Shown here: one piece after another, positions 9,104 through 17,934 of the stretch
How the letters are laid out: every line of letters begins with the position of its first letter
How positions within the stretch are numbered: the first letter of the stretch is position 1
Assembly: GCF_025340265.1 (NCBI RefSeq)
Contig: NZ_CP022707.1
Coordinates: 611,001 to 675,000, forward strand
From: Novosphingobium sp. 9
GTDB lineage: Bacteria; Pseudomonadota; Alphaproteobacteria; Sphingomonadales; Sphingomonadaceae
DNA length: 64,000 bases
Reading direction: 5' to 3'
Made by a program: the position numbers and the translations under genes
Notes under the pieces: model-generated
Databases searched by the model: none
The model's input: only the letters and a program-made list of their open reading frames with translations
Told to the model about the DNA's origin: nothing

Positions 9104-9724
9104 ATGTCCCGCCTCCTGACCGTATCGACTGCCCTGGCCGCCTTCGCGCTGGCGCTTCCGCTCGGCGCCGCGCCGGCCATGGCGCAGCAGCGTACACCCG
9201 TGGGCGATGCGGGGCCGGAGGATACCGGCGAGAAGATCAACCAGCTGATCGTCTACGGCAACGATCCGTGCCCGGCCTCGCAGGGCAGCGAGATCACGGT
9301 CTGCGCGCGCAAGCCCGAATCGGAGCGCTATCGTATCCCCGAGCCGCTGCGCGGGGTGGACGAGCCGCAGGCCGAGCCGTGGGCCAACAAGGTTGCCGCC
9401 TACGAGACGGTTGGCGCGTCGGGCATCAACTCGTGCTCGCCCTCGGGTTCCGGCGGGGCTTCGGGCTGTACCCAGAAGCTGATCGATCAGGCCTATGCCG
9501 AGAAGAAGAACGGCTCCGACGTCCAGTTCAGCAAGCTGATCGACGCCGAACGCCAGAAGCGCCTTGCGACCATCGACAAGACGGCGGCTGTCGAACAGAA
9601 GCAGGTCGAGAAGGAAGAGGACGCCTACTTCGCGGCCAAGAAGGCGGACAAGAACAAGGACAATGCCGCGGAAGACGCCGCCAAGGCCGACAACGCGACA
9701 AGCCCGGATTCGAAGGGTAACTGA
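9104..9724 (+). CDS. Secreted hypothetical protein
   Basis: A 206-residue protein of unknown function. The start is the ATG at 9104, behind AAGGAG at about 9088. A clear Sec signal peptide ends near AMA-QQ (about residue 27). The mature part contains two cysteines in a SQGSEITVCARKPESERYRIPEPLR stretch, described here as a conserved-looking segment, a Gly/Ser-rich patch with two more cysteines, and a highly charged Lys/Ala/Asp C-terminal tail likely to be helical or disordered. Similar cysteine-bearing 'ITVCARKPE..RYRIPE' exported proteins occur in sphingomonads as far as I recall, with no assigned role. It is followed immediately by a strong terminator. Confidence 0.75.
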   Translation: MSRLLTVSTALAAFALALPLGAAPAMAQQRTPVGDAGPEDTGEKINQLIVYGNDPCPASQGSEITVCARKPESERYRIPEPLRGVDEPQAEPWANKVAAYETVGASGINSCSPSGSGGASGCTQKLIDQAYAEKKNGSDVQFSKLIDAERQKRLATIDKTAAVEQKQVEKEEDAYFAAKKADKNKDNAAEDAAKADNATSPDSKGN

Positions 9725-9746
9725 GGCGCCGGGCAACTAGCCGCCC

Positions 9747-9788
9747 AAACGAAAAGGGCCGGGAGTGATCTCCCGGCCCTTTTCGTTT
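9747..9788. terminator. Bidirectional rho-independent terminator
   Basis: A perfect 19-bp inverted repeat (arms 9747-9765 and 9770-9788, loop TGAT) with a GC core and A-rich/T-rich outer ends. It lies between the 3' ends of the secreted hypothetical gene (plus) and fabI (minus), so it should stop transcription from both sides. Confidence 0.93.
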
Positions 9789-9819
9789 GTCCTGTGTCCG
9801 CAAGGACCAGACCCCAGAA

Positions 9820-10623
9820 TCACACCAGCGCGATGTCCGGTGCGTCTTCCTGCTTCATGCCCACGGTGTGATAGCCCGCATCGACGTGATGCACTTCGCC
9901 GGTCACGCCCGAGGCGAGGTCGGACAGCAGGTAGAGGCCCGAGCCGCCCACATCGTCGATCGTCGCGTTGCGGCGCAGCGGCGAGTTGTACTCGTTCCAC
10001 TTCAGGATGTAGCGGAAATCGCCGATGCCGCTGGCCGCCAGCGTCTTGATCGGGCCTGCCGAGATCGCGTTGACGCGGATGTTGCGGGGGCCGAGATCGT
10101 TGGCGAGATAGCGCACCGACGCTTCCAGCGCGGCCTTGGCGACGCCCATCACGTTGTAGTGCGGCATGACCTTTTCGGCGCCGTAGTAGGTCAGCGTCAG
10201 GATCGAGCCGCCTTCGTTCATCATTTCGGACGCCCGCTTCGTCACGGCGACGAGGCTGTAGGCCGAGATGTTCATGGTCAGCAGGAAGTTGTCCAGGCTG
10301 GTGTCCATGTACATGCCGCGCAGCTCGTTCTTGTCCGAGAAGCCGATGGCGTGGACGACGAAGTCGATCGTCTCCCAGCGCTCTTTCAGCGTGGCGAAGG
10401 CAGCGTCCAGCGCGTCCATGTTGGACACGTCGCAATCGATCAGGAAATCGCTGCCAAGGCTCTCGGCAAGCGGCTTCACGCGCTTGGCCAGCGCGTCACC
10501 CTGATAGGAGAAGGCGAGCTCTGCCCCCTGTTCGTGCAGTTTCCTGGCAATGCCCCAGGCCAGCGACTTGTCGTTCGCCAGGCCCATGATGAGGCCGCGC
10601 TTACCCTGCATCAGACCGGTCAT
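9820..10623 (-). CDS. fabI: Enoyl-[acyl-carrier-protein] reductase, NADH type
   Basis: Catalyses the last reductive step of type II fatty acid elongation. The 267-residue short-chain dehydrogenase fold starts MTGLMQGKRGLIMGLANDKS, with the atypical FabI cofactor loop. The catalytic YxxMxxxK motif is present in HYNVMGVAKAALE, followed by GPRNIRVNAISAGPIKTLAA as in other FabI proteins. The ATG at 10623 overlaps the 3' end of the upstream yihY-like gene by 23 bp, so the two are probably one transcript. Confidence 0.97.
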   Translation of the reverse strand: MTGLMQGKRGLIMGLANDKSLAWGIARKLHEQGAELAFSYQGDALAKRVKPLAESLGSDFLIDCDVSNMDALDAAFATLKERWETIDFVVHAIGFSDKNELRGMYMDTSLDNFLLTMNISAYSLVAVTKRASEMMNEGGSILTLTYYGAEKVMPHYNVMGVAKAALEASVRYLANDLGPRNIRVNAISAGPIKTLAASGIGDFRYILKWNEYNSPLRRNATIDDVGGSGLYLLSDLASGVTGEVHHVDAGYHTVGMKQEDAPDIALV

Positions 10624-11503
10624 TCGTATTTTCCTGTACCTCGTTATCGTGTTCTGCCGCGTGCTTCGCGAAGAGTTCGCGGCCCGAAAGTGTTTCCTGC
10701 TCTTCCGGACGCGCGGCGAGGGCGGCGTTGAGTTCCGCGCCCACGACCATCCCTAGTCCGACTAGCCAGAAAAAGAAAAGCGAGATCACCACTCCGGCAA
10801 GACTTCCGTACGTGAGATCATAAGCGATGAAATTGCGCAACACTTTGGGCAATATCCAGGCCGCTGCCAACCACCAAAGCGTCACAAAGGTTGCACCCGG
10901 CCATTTCGGGTTGCGCCTGCCCTGAAACGCGGAGGGCGTGAGCAGCAGGAAAAGCGTGAAGATCGACGCGAACAGCGCGCCCGCACTGACCACGCGCGAG
11001 GCGGCGATCTCGAAATCGAAGGCCTCGGCGCGGGGCAGCAGCACTTCGATCACCTGCTGCACCACCGCGATCAGCACTTGCGAGGACAGCGAGAGCAGCA
11101 ACAGCAACACCGCCGCAAAGATCACCCCGGTCGAGATCAGGCGATGGCGCCAGAACTTGGCGCCGGGCTTCACGTCATAGGCGCGGTGGAGAATATCGCG
11201 CAAAGTCTCGATCAGGCTGGTCGAGGTCCAAAGACCCAGTATACCCCCCACCCAGAGCAGCCAGCCGTGGCGCCCGCTGGCGACGGCCTGTGCCACCGGC
11301 CCCAGCGCTTCGGTGACGCGCGGGGGCAGGGCGGTGAGCACGGTCGCGATCGAACGGTCCAGCTGGTGGACCTCGCCCAGTAGCGAGAGCACGGCGGCCA
11401 GTACGATGCAGAACGGGAACAGCGCGATGATCGCCATGTAGGCGAAGTTGCCCGCGTGGATGAAACCGTCTTCCCAGGTCCCGGCGATCACCCGGCCCGC
11501 CAC
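10601..11503 (-). CDS. YihY/virulence factor BrkB family membrane protein
   Basis: A 300-residue integral membrane protein with about six hydrophobic helices. YihY/BrkB features seen are the N-terminal GNFAYMAIIALFPFCIVL helix, TSTSLIETLRDILHRAYD and, near the end, YGSLAGVVISLFFFWLVGLGM (19-21 residue helix region) followed by GAELNAALA. The molecular function of this family is unsettled despite its old annotation as ribonuclease BN. The C-terminus is short and acidic and overlaps the fabI start. The exact start is uncertain. Confidence 0.85.
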   Translation of the reverse strand: MAGRVIAGTWEDGFIHAGNFAYMAIIALFPFCIVLAAVLSLLGEVHQLDRSIATVLTALPPRVTEALGPVAQAVASGRHGWLLWVGGILGLWTSTSLIETLRDILHRAYDVKPGAKFWRHRLISTGVIFAAVLLLLLSLSSQVLIAVVQQVIEVLLPRAEAFDFEIAASRVVSAGALFASIFTLFLLLTPSAFQGRRNPKWPGATFVTLWWLAAAWILPKVLRNFIAYDLTYGSLAGVVISLFFFWLVGLGMVVGAELNAALAARPEEQETLSGRELFAKHAAEHDNEVQENTNDRSDAG

Positions 11504-11589
11504 CGCGAGCAGGGTGCGTCGTCGCCGCCCGGATAATCGCCCGTCGGTTCCAGAGCCTGGCCCAGCGTCCGGCAGAGAGTCGGGCAGGG

Positions 11590-12537
11590 TCAGACGCCCA
11601 GCCGGGCGCGCACGTCGCGGGTGTCCTGCCAGCCTTCGAGGCGCTGGATCAGGTCCGCATCGTGTTCCGGCAGGACGATTTCGAGCGAGATCAGCTGGTC
11701 GCCGCGAGAGCCGTCCTTGCGGGTGAAGCCGCGGCCCTTGAGGCGCAGCACCTTGCCCGAGCTGGACCCGGCGGGAACCGAGAGCATCACCGCGCCGGAC
11801 GCGGTGGGCGCCTTCACCTTGGCGCCGTTCAGCGCCTCGTCGAGCGTCACCGGCAGGTCGAGCCGCAGGTCGTCGCCGTCGCGGCGGAAGGACGCGTGCG
11901 TCTGGAGCTGGATCGTGACGATGGCATCGCCGCTGCCGCCGGGGCCGGGCTCACCCTTGCCCGAAAGGCGCATCTGGGTGCCGTCTTCCAGCCCTGCGGG
12001 CAGCTTGAGGTCGATGGTCTTGCCATCCGAGAGCGTGATTCGCTGCGGCTTCAGCTCGGCCGCGTCGGTCAGCGGCACGGAAAGGCGATAGGAGACATTG
12101 GCGCCGCGCGGAGCCTGTCGACCACCTCCCATACCTCCAAAGCCGCCGCTGCGCCCTCCGCCACCGCCGAACATGCTGCCGAGGATGTCCTCGAAGTCCA
12201 TGCCGCCGCTCTCGAAGCCGCCGCCACCCATGCCGCCGAACCCGTGCTGGCCGCCAGAACCGCCGCCAAAGCCGCGCCCGCCGCCGAATCCGGCGCCGAA
12301 GTCCATGCGCGGATTGCCGTCGGCATCGATTTCGCCCCGGTCGAACTTGGCGCGCTTGTCCTTGTCGGACAGCAGATCGTAGGCGGCGGTCACTTCCGAA
12401 AAGCGCTCCGCCGCCTTGGGATTGTCTTTGTTGGCATCGGGGTGCAGCTTCTTGGCGAGCGTGCGATAGGCGGACTTGATGTCCTTCTCGCTCGCGCTGC
12501 GGGATACACCGAGGGTGGAATAGGGATCGTTTGCCAT
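11590..12537 (-). CDS. DnaJ C-terminal domain protein (CbpA-type J-protein)
   Basis: A 315-residue co-chaperone for DnaK. The J domain (about 1-70) includes YSTLGVSRSASEKDIKSAYR and the essential HPD motif in LAKKLHPDANKD. A long Gly/Phe/Met-rich linker (about 80-140) follows, then the two beta-sandwich substrate-binding domains. The cysteine zinc-finger repeats of true DnaJ are absent, which places it with CbpA/DnaJ class B proteins. It sits 86 bp upstream of the YihY gene on the same strand. No heat-shock promoter was identified. Confidence 0.9.
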   Translation of the reverse strand: MANDPYSTLGVSRSASEKDIKSAYRTLAKKLHPDANKDNPKAAERFSEVTAAYDLLSDKDKRAKFDRGEIDADGNPRMDFGAGFGGGRGFGGGSGGQHGFGGMGGGGFESGGMDFEDILGSMFGGGGGRSGGFGGMGGGRQAPRGANVSYRLSVPLTDAAELKPQRITLSDGKTIDLKLPAGLEDGTQMRLSGKGEPGPGGSGDAIVTIQLQTHASFRRDGDDLRLDLPVTLDEALNGAKVKAPTASGAVMLSVPAGSSSGKVLRLKGRGFTRKDGSRGDQLISLEIVLPEHDADLIQRLEGWQDTRDVRARLGV

Positions 12538-12704
12538 GACAGGCGATTAGCTAGGTGCGGTTTGCCTCTGCGGCAAGCACTGCCTGCACCTTGCCACGCA
12601 CGTAACCTTGCGCCGACTGGATAGAAGCGTAAGGCGAAGGGCGTTCGGGTATGGTCGGCAGGCAGGGCAAGAGCCCCCTTCCGCCAAGCGATGAGGACCA
12701 GGAA

Positions 12705-13334
12705 ATGAGCGTTACCGATGCGGACCAGAGCCAGATTCACGAAGTGATCCCGCACGGCGATCCCTTCGCGCTGTTCGATGTCTGGATGGACGAGGCGCGC
12801 GCGAGCGAGCCCAACGATTCGAACGCGATGGCGCTGGCGACGGCAACGCCGGACGGTCTGCCCTCGGTCCGCATGGTGCTGCTGAAAGGCCACGGCCCCG
12901 ACGGCTTCGTGTTCTATACCAATGGCCACAGCCGCAAGGGGGGCGAGATCGCCGCGAACCCGCATGTCGCGCTGCTGTTCCACTGGAAGAGCCTGCGCCG
13001 CCAGATCCGCATCGAAGGCGCGCTCTCGCCGGTCAGCGATGCCGAGGCGGATGCCTATTTCCATTCGCGCGCCCGCGATTCGCAGCTGGGCGCGGTCGCT
13101 TCCGACCAGTCCGCCCCGCTCGATTCGCGCGAGACCTTCCTCGCCCGCTACGAGGCGGTGCGCGAACGCTTCGGAGAAGGCGAGATCGAGCGGCCGCGTC
13201 ACTGGACCGGCTATCGCGTCGTCCCGCAGACGATCGAGTTCTGGCACGACCGCGACTTCCGCCTGCATGAGCGTCGCCGCTTCGTGCGGGACGGTGAAGC
13301 GGGCGGCTGGACCAGCTCGCTGCTCTATCCGTGA
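12705..13334 (+). CDS. pdxH: Pyridoxamine 5'-phosphate oxidase
   Basis: An FMN-dependent oxidase that converts pyridoxine or pyridoxamine 5'-phosphate to pyridoxal phosphate. From the ATG at 12705 (preceded by a purine-rich AGGACCAGGAA) it has 209 residues. Landmarks: PDGLPSVRMVLLKG, FYTNGHSRKG, the FMN/phosphate contact region LRRQIRIEG and the C-terminal IEFWHDRDFRLHERRRF. It ends in a GTGA overlap with the following cation transporter gene. Confidence 0.96.
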   Translation: MSVTDADQSQIHEVIPHGDPFALFDVWMDEARASEPNDSNAMALATATPDGLPSVRMVLLKGHGPDGFVFYTNGHSRKGGEIAANPHVALLFHWKSLRRQIRIEGALSPVSDAEADAYFHSRARDSQLGAVASDQSAPLDSRETFLARYEAVRERFGEGEIERPRHWTGYRVVPQTIEFWHDRDFRLHERRRFVRDGEAGGWTSSLLYP

Positions 13335-14275
13335 GCGGTACGCCTGCCGATAACGGCGCGCTGAACCGCAGCGCCGCCTTCGCCAGCATCGCGGCGGCGA
13401 GCGTGCTGCTGCTGTTCAAGGGGTGGGCGGCGTGGAGCACCGGCTCCACGGCGATGCTGGGTAGTCTCGCCGATACCGGGCTGGACCTGATCGCCAGCGT
13501 GGCGACACTGGCAGGCGTGTGGATCGCAGCGCAGCCTGCCGATCACAACCACCGCTTCGGGCACGGCAAGGCCGAGGCGATCGCGGCGATGTTCCAGATC
13601 GTGCTGATCTCGCTCTCCGCCTTCGCGATTGCCGCGCGAGCGCTGGAGCAGTTCGCGCAAGGCAGCGACACGCAAGGGGCGCAAGGCGGCATCGCGGTGT
13701 CGGTGATCGCGATCGTCGTCACCTTTGCGCTGCTGGCCTGGCAGCAATATGTGATCCGCCGCACCGCCAGCGTCGCGATCCGTACCGACAACATGCATTA
13801 CCAGTCGGACCTGCTGCTCAATATCGCGGTGATCGGGGCGCTGGTGCTGGATCAGTACGCCGGGTTCGCGCTGGCCGATCCGCTGTTCGGCCTCGGCATC
13901 GCGGCGTGGCTGGCGTGGGGCGCGTGGAGCGCCTCGACCGAAGTGCTCGAACAGCTGATGGACCATGAATGGCCCGAGGATAAGAAGCAGCGCTTCCTCG
14001 AAGTGCTGGCCGCCAATGCCGATGTCTCGGGCGTCCACGATCTGCGCACGCGCACCTCGGGCAACCGTGACTTCGTGCAGTTCCATATCTGGGTCGATCC
14101 GCAGATGACCGTGCGCGAGGCGCACAAGGTGATGGACGCCATCGAGGATCGCCTTCACGCCGAATTTCCCGATCTGGAAATTCTGATCCATCCCGACCCG
14201 GAAGGTCTGGTCGATGAAGTGGGCGATGCCGGGAAGGACGTCCTCCCGCCGATCCGGGTCAGTCCGGAAGCCTGA
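13331..14275 (+). CDS. Cation diffusion facilitator family transporter
   Basis: A 314-residue inner-membrane antiporter expected to export divalent metals (Zn, Fe, Mn or Co). Six membrane helices occupy about residues 10-205. The metal site is visible as the N-terminal DTGLDLIASV aspartates, the HNHRFGHGKAEA loop and HYQSDLLLN in helix five (H-x3-D type). A cytosolic ferredoxin-like domain with VHDLRTRTSGNRDFVQFHIWVD follows. The GTG start shares four bases with the pdxH stop, so translation is coupled. The metal cannot be told from sequence alone. Confidence 0.92.
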   Translation: MSGTPADNGALNRSAAFASIAAASVLLLFKGWAAWSTGSTAMLGSLADTGLDLIASVATLAGVWIAAQPADHNHRFGHGKAEAIAAMFQIVLISLSAFAIAARALEQFAQGSDTQGAQGGIAVSVIAIVVTFALLAWQQYVIRRTASVAIRTDNMHYQSDLLLNIAVIGALVLDQYAGFALADPLFGLGIAAWLAWGAWSASTEVLEQLMDHEWPEDKKQRFLEVLAANADVSGVHDLRTRTSGNRDFVQFHIWVDPQMTVREAHKVMDAIEDRLHAEFPDLEILIHPDPEGLVDEVGDAGKDVLPPIRVSPEA

Positions 14276-14281
14276 TTCGAA

Positions 14282-15409
14282 TCAGTTCGACGGGAATAGG
14301 GCGATCAGGTCGCCCAGCCGGTCGTGCAGGGCCTGCGCCTTGTCCGGGCCGGTCTCGCCGAGGCGCACGACGGTGAGCAACTGGTCGGGCGAGCCGATCA
14401 CGTACTGGCCATATTCGCCCACACAGCCGAACAGGTTCATCGAGACCTTGCCGGGAAACAGCGGCGAGGAGCCGTCGCTGCCCGCTCGATTGAGCCACAC
14501 GCCCGCGCCGTAGCCGGGATTGGCGGGCGAGGGCAGGAGCATGAACTCCACCCAGCGGCGCGGCAGCACTTGTGCGCCCTGTACGGAGCCGGTGTGGCGC
14601 AGGAACTCGGCAAGGTCCGCCCAGTCACGCGCGGTGGCGTGGATCATCCCGGCGCCGACCATGGTTCCCGCGCGGTCGTAGCCGACCACAGTGGAGCCCA
14701 TGCCGATCGGTTCGAGCACGCGGGCGCGCAGATAGTCGTTCACCGCGCGGCGGCGGCTGTCGGGGTCGGGGTGCTCGGCCAGCACGCGCGCGGCAAGGTC
14801 GGCGAGAATCACCGAGGTTGCGGAGGACGGCTTGAAGCGTTTGCCGACCGGCGCGACCAGCGGCTGCGCCTCGGCATAGGCGGCCATATCGTCACGCCCG
14901 TCGAGGAACAGCATGCGGAAACGGTCGGAATGCCGCTCGGGCACGGCAGTTTCAGAATGGCGCAGGCCCGAGCGCATCTGGAGCAGCTGGCGCAAGGTGA
15001 TCTCGCCGCGCGGATCGCCGGTGCGCTGCCAGTCAGGGATAGGCGGCGATTCGTCGGCGCGCAGGCGACCGTCGCTGATCAGCTGGCCGATCATCAGTGC
15101 AGTGACGCACTGCCCGGCGGACCAGCCGGGCAGGCGGGTTTTCGCATCGATGCCGCTGGCGTAGCGCTCGGCGATCACTTCGCCGCGCTTCATCACCACC
15201 AGCGCATCGGTGTGGCCGACGGCGCCATCATCGAACAGCGCGTCGATCGCCCGGCCAAGCGCGGCGTGCGGGGCGCCCCCGTTGCCCTTGAGCGCGGCTT
15301 CGGCTTCGGCACTGGGCGGCGGCGGCCCGGCATCGCCGCTCTGTCCACAGGCGGCAAGGCTTGGCAGCAAGGCAAGGCACAGGATAAGGGGAGGGCGGCG
15401 CACCGGCAT
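14282..15409 (-). CDS. Serine hydrolase (class C beta-lactamase-like) lipoprotein, probably inactive
   Basis: A 375-residue exported protein. The ATG at 15409 gives a lipoprotein signal ending in SLAAC-GQSGD. The fold follows the penicillin-binding-protein-like serine hydrolase family: DALVVMKRGEVIAERYASG, GWSAGQCVTALMIGQLISDGR, LRQLLQMRSGL, and a late GCVGEYGQYVIG box. Two catalytic positions look lost. The SxxK motif reads SAGQ (Lys to Gln), and the YxN-type motif reads FKPSSATSV, with Pro where Tyr is expected. It may therefore be a binding or regulatory pseudoenzyme. It is divergent from a small membrane-anchored protein gene at 15487 and ends 6 bp from the CDF gene stop. Confidence 0.82.
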   Translation of the reverse strand: MPVRRPPLILCLALLPSLAACGQSGDAGPPPPSAEAEAALKGNGGAPHAALGRAIDALFDDGAVGHTDALVVMKRGEVIAERYASGIDAKTRLPGWSAGQCVTALMIGQLISDGRLRADESPPIPDWQRTGDPRGEITLRQLLQMRSGLRHSETAVPERHSDRFRMLFLDGRDDMAAYAEAQPLVAPVGKRFKPSSATSVILADLAARVLAEHPDPDSRRRAVNDYLRARVLEPIGMGSTVVGYDRAGTMVGAGMIHATARDWADLAEFLRHTGSVQGAQVLPRRWVEFMLLPSPANPGYGAGVWLNRAGSDGSSPLFPGKVSMNLFGCVGEYGQYVIGSPDQLLTVVRLGETGPDKAQALHDRLGDLIALFPSN

Positions 15410-15486
15410 GACGCGAGGTGTGATGTGCGAGGTGCGCTCAGATGGCAACAGGCGAGACTTACCGGACCGGGGATAGCCCGCCGACC

Positions 15487-15843
15487 ATGGCGCTTCCTCC
15501 CCGCCGCCAGCCTTCACGGTGGAAGCGCAACACGGCGATCCTGCTGGTGCTGGCGCTGGTCTTCGCCTTCCTGCTCGCACGCGGTTCGCTGCGCGACGAT
15601 GCCATCGCGGCGACGGCCTTCGGAGCGCGCACCGGCTGCGTGTGCCGCTATGTCTCGGGGCGCGAGCTGTCGGACTGCAAGGGCGATCTCAAGGCTGCGA
15701 ACCTTGGCCCGGTGGCCGCATTCGTGTGGCTTTCCGCCGATGATGGCGCCTCCAGCGTGATGGCGCGGGTGCCGTTCCTCGCTTCCCAGCGCGCGACCTT
15801 CGCGCCGGATCGCGGCTGCCAGCTGGAGGCCTGGGAAGAGTAA
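15487..15843 (+). CDS. Small membrane-anchored protein, unknown function
   Basis: About 118 residues from the ATG at 15487 (another in-frame ATG at 15442 adds 15). A basic N-terminus and one membrane helix (about 15-34) precede a 75-residue extracytoplasmic part with four cysteines, in GCVCRYVSGRELSDC and RGCQLEAW. Its layout, with a Cys-rich SGR motif, a short beta-rich stretch and then ATFAPDRGCQL, resembles from memory an N-terminal segment found in front of serine-hydrolase domains in sphingomonads. Here it stands alone next to the divergent hydrolase-like lipoprotein. It ends 3 bp before the convergent mnmA stop. Confidence 0.65.
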   Translation: MALPPRRQPSRWKRNTAILLVLALVFAFLLARGSLRDDAIAATAFGARTGCVCRYVSGRELSDCKGDLKAANLGPVAAFVWLSADDGASSVMARVPFLASQRATFAPDRGCQLEAWEE

Positions 15844-15846
15844 CGG

Positions 15847-17028
15847 TTAAAGCTCGACCGCCTCGGTCGAATCGATCCAGCCGCCGCCGACCACGCGCTC
15901 GCCTGCATAGAGCACCGCGGCCTGCCCCGGTGCGACGCCGTATTCAGGCTCGGCAAAGCGAATCGTCGTGGCTGCGCCATCGCCTAGTGGCCCGTCGAGG
16001 GTGATCGGCACCGGGCGTGCCATCGAGCGGACCTTGGCAGTCAGCGCAACGCCTGCGGGCAAAGGCCCGATGCGGTTGGTCTCGACGATCCGCGCGGCGG
16101 CGACTCCCAGCAGGCGACGCGGGCCGACCAGCACGCGGCGAGTCGCGGCCTCGATCCCTGTGACATAGAGCGGCTCTGCCTGTCCGCCCACTTCCAGCCC
16201 GCGGCGCTGGCCGACGGTGTAGTGGATGATGCCGCGATGGGTGCCCAGCACCTCGCCGCTTTGCGCATGGACGATCTCGCCCGGCGCATCGCCTTCGGGA
16301 CGGACCGAGCGCACGATCTTGGCATAGTCGCCATCGGGCACGAAGCAGATGTCCTGGCTGTCGGGCTTGTCGGCATTGCGCAGGCCCGCCGCAGAGGCGA
16401 GTCGGCGCGTCTCGGTCTTGGGCAGGCCGCCCAGCGGGAAGCGCAGGAAATCGAGTTGCGCTTCGGTGGTGCCGTAAAGGAAGTAGCTCTGGTCGCGCGT
16501 GGTATCGACGGCGCGGTGCAGTTCCGAGCCTGCCGGGCCGATCTCGCGGCGCACGTAGTGGCCAGTGGCGAGGCAGTCGGCCCCCAGATCGCGCGCCATC
16601 GCCAGCAGGTCGGTGAATTTCGGCCCCATGTTGCAGCGGATGCAGGGGATCGGCGTGCGCCCGTTCAGGTAATCGTCGGCGAATCGCTCGACCACCTCTT
16701 CGCGAAAGCTGCTTTCGTGATCGAAGACATAGTGGGCGATGCCGAGCCGGTCGGCCACGGCGCGGGCATCGCGGATATCGTCGCCCGCACAGCACGCGCC
16801 TTTGCGGCCGGTCGCCGCGCCGTAGTCGTAGAGCTGGAGCGTGATGCCGATCGTCTCGGCGCCGGTGGCGGCGGCCATCGCCGCGACAACCGAACTGTCG
16901 ACGCCGCCCGACATCGCCACGACGATGCGGCGTGCGCTGAGCGGCCCCTCCAGCTGGAACAGCGAGGCGGGGTCGATACCGTCGAGCAGGGCGGCGGCGG
17001 TGAGATCGGGCGTCTGGGTCGTGGTCAT
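15847..17028 (-). CDS. mnmA: tRNA-specific 2-thiouridylase
   Basis: Installs the 2-thio group at wobble U34 of tRNAs for Lys, Glu and Gln. It has 393 residues from the ATG at 17028. The N-terminal PP-loop is [14 protein letters not shown]. The catalytic cysteines are in [13 protein letters not shown] and [21 protein letters not shown] and [12 protein letters not shown] correspond to tRNA- and substrate-contact regions, and a C-terminal beta-barrel follows. An ATG 27 bp further upstream is in frame but gives a non-conserved extension. Confidence 0.96.
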   Translation of the reverse strand: MTTTQTPDLTAAALLDGIDPASLFQLEGPLSARRIVVAMSGGVDSSVVAAMAAATGAETIGITLQLYDYGAATGRKGACCAGDDIRDARAVADRLGIAHYVFDHESSFREEVVERFADDYLNGRTPIPCIRCNMGPKFTDLLAMARDLGADCLATGHYVRREIGPAGSELHRAVDTTRDQSYFLYGTTEAQLDFLRFPLGGLPKTETRRLASAAGLRNADKPDSQDICFVPDGDYAKIVRSVRPEGDAPGEIVHAQSGEVLGTHRGIIHYTVGQRRGLEVGGQAEPLYVTGIEAATRRVLVGPRRLLGVAAARIVETNRIGPLPAGVALTAKVRSMARPVPITLDGPLGDGAATTIRFAEPEYGVAPGQAAVLYAGERVVGGGWIDSTEAVEL

Positions 17029-17269
17029 GGCAATAGGTGTCCTTGTGCGCCCCATACAGCCTTGCCGGGTCTTTTCCTACCTCCGCTCTCCTAAGGGCTA
17101 TCCCGCAGGCTATTTACCGAGGAACAGGCCCATGAAATTACATGGTTAATGTAGAATCGCCTGACCCCCTGTCACTCACCGCAAAGAGGGGGCAACTTGT
17201 CGAATGGTCGGAAAACTTATTGCGGGTCTTTACCTCCTCTTGAGGAAGCGGGGCGTAAAGGCAGTGATC

Positions 17270-17599
17270 ATGAAGATCGCCTTTGACCATGAGGCCCGAC
17301 ACCAGGGCCATCCGGCGGACGCGATGACGCCGGAAGCCGGGCCTTTCGAATGGATTGGCCTGCGTGCCCGGTTGTTCGTCCCGCACGAGATCCGGACCGT
17401 TCTGAACGTGCATCACGCGCGCGCACTGGCGCGTCTGCAGGGCAGCTTCGAGCCGCATGCCGCCCATGCGATCTCTGCTTATGGTGAAGACTCAATGTCC
17501 GTTAACCTAAATGCTTCAAGCAATGGCAAGTCCGGGGTATCCACAAGTGACCTAGGCGCCGTCCCCCCATGTCCGGCGCACGAGGGTAAAGATGATTGA
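17270..17599 (+). CDS. Hypothetical protein upstream of and overlapping sciP
   Basis: An open frame of about 109 residues from the ATG at 17270 (an earlier in-frame start at 17204 is possible). The first 65 residues look structured (FEWIGLRARLFVPHEIRTVL); the rest is Ser/Asn/Gly-rich. Its last 8 bases overlap the sciP start, suggesting coupled expression. I do not recognise a domain. A GANTC site, the CcrM methylation target in alphaproteobacteria, lies inside it at 17489-17493, about 100 bp ahead of sciP. Confidence 0.5.
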   Translation: MKIAFDHEARHQGHPADAMTPEAGPFEWIGLRARLFVPHEIRTVLNVHHARALARLQGSFEPHAAHAISAYGEDSMSVNLNASSNGKSGVSTSDLGAVPPCPAHEGKDD

Positions 17600-17891
17600 G
17601 AACCAGAAGATCCGTCCCGCGCAGGTGATCGGCCCCCTGGGGGAGCCGCTGACGATCGACAGCCTGCCGCCGGCCGATACCACCCGCTGGGTGGTCCGTC
17701 GCAAGGCGGAAGTCGTGGCAGCCGTCAACGGCGGGCTGCTGACCATCGATGAAGTGTGCGAACGCTATCAACTGACGCTGGAGGAGTTCGCCTCGTGGCA
17801 GCGTGCGGTCGATCGTTCCGGAATGCCGGGCCTGCGCGTCACCCGCATCCAGCACTATCGCGATCTCTACGAGCGCCAGCAGAAGTTCTGA
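17592..17891 (+). CDS. sciP: CtrA inhibitor SciP (DUF1153)
   Basis: A 99-residue helix-turn-helix protein of the DUF1153/SciP family. In Caulobacter, SciP binds CtrA at its promoters and prevents transcription activation, delaying CtrA-dependent genes in the cell cycle. The whole domain is recognisable: VIGPLGEPLTIDSLPPADTTRWVVRRKAEV, described here in two parts (a leader, then TRWVVRRKAEV), followed by the helix-turn-helix TIDEVCERYQLTLEEFASWQ and RVTRIQHYR. It is followed by a good terminator. Confidence 0.94.
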   Translation: MIENQKIRPAQVIGPLGEPLTIDSLPPADTTRWVVRRKAEVVAAVNGGLLTIDEVCERYQLTLEEFASWQRAVDRSGMPGLRVTRIQHYRDLYERQQKF

Positions 17892-17934
17892 TCGCACTGG
17901 CCGCGCCTGCTTCGGCAGGGTCATGCCATTGAGT

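Noticed and set aside
17502..17520. Possible CtrA site (TTAA-N7-TTAA) upstream of sciP
   Set aside because: Only the first half-site GTTAAC is present; the second half does not match.
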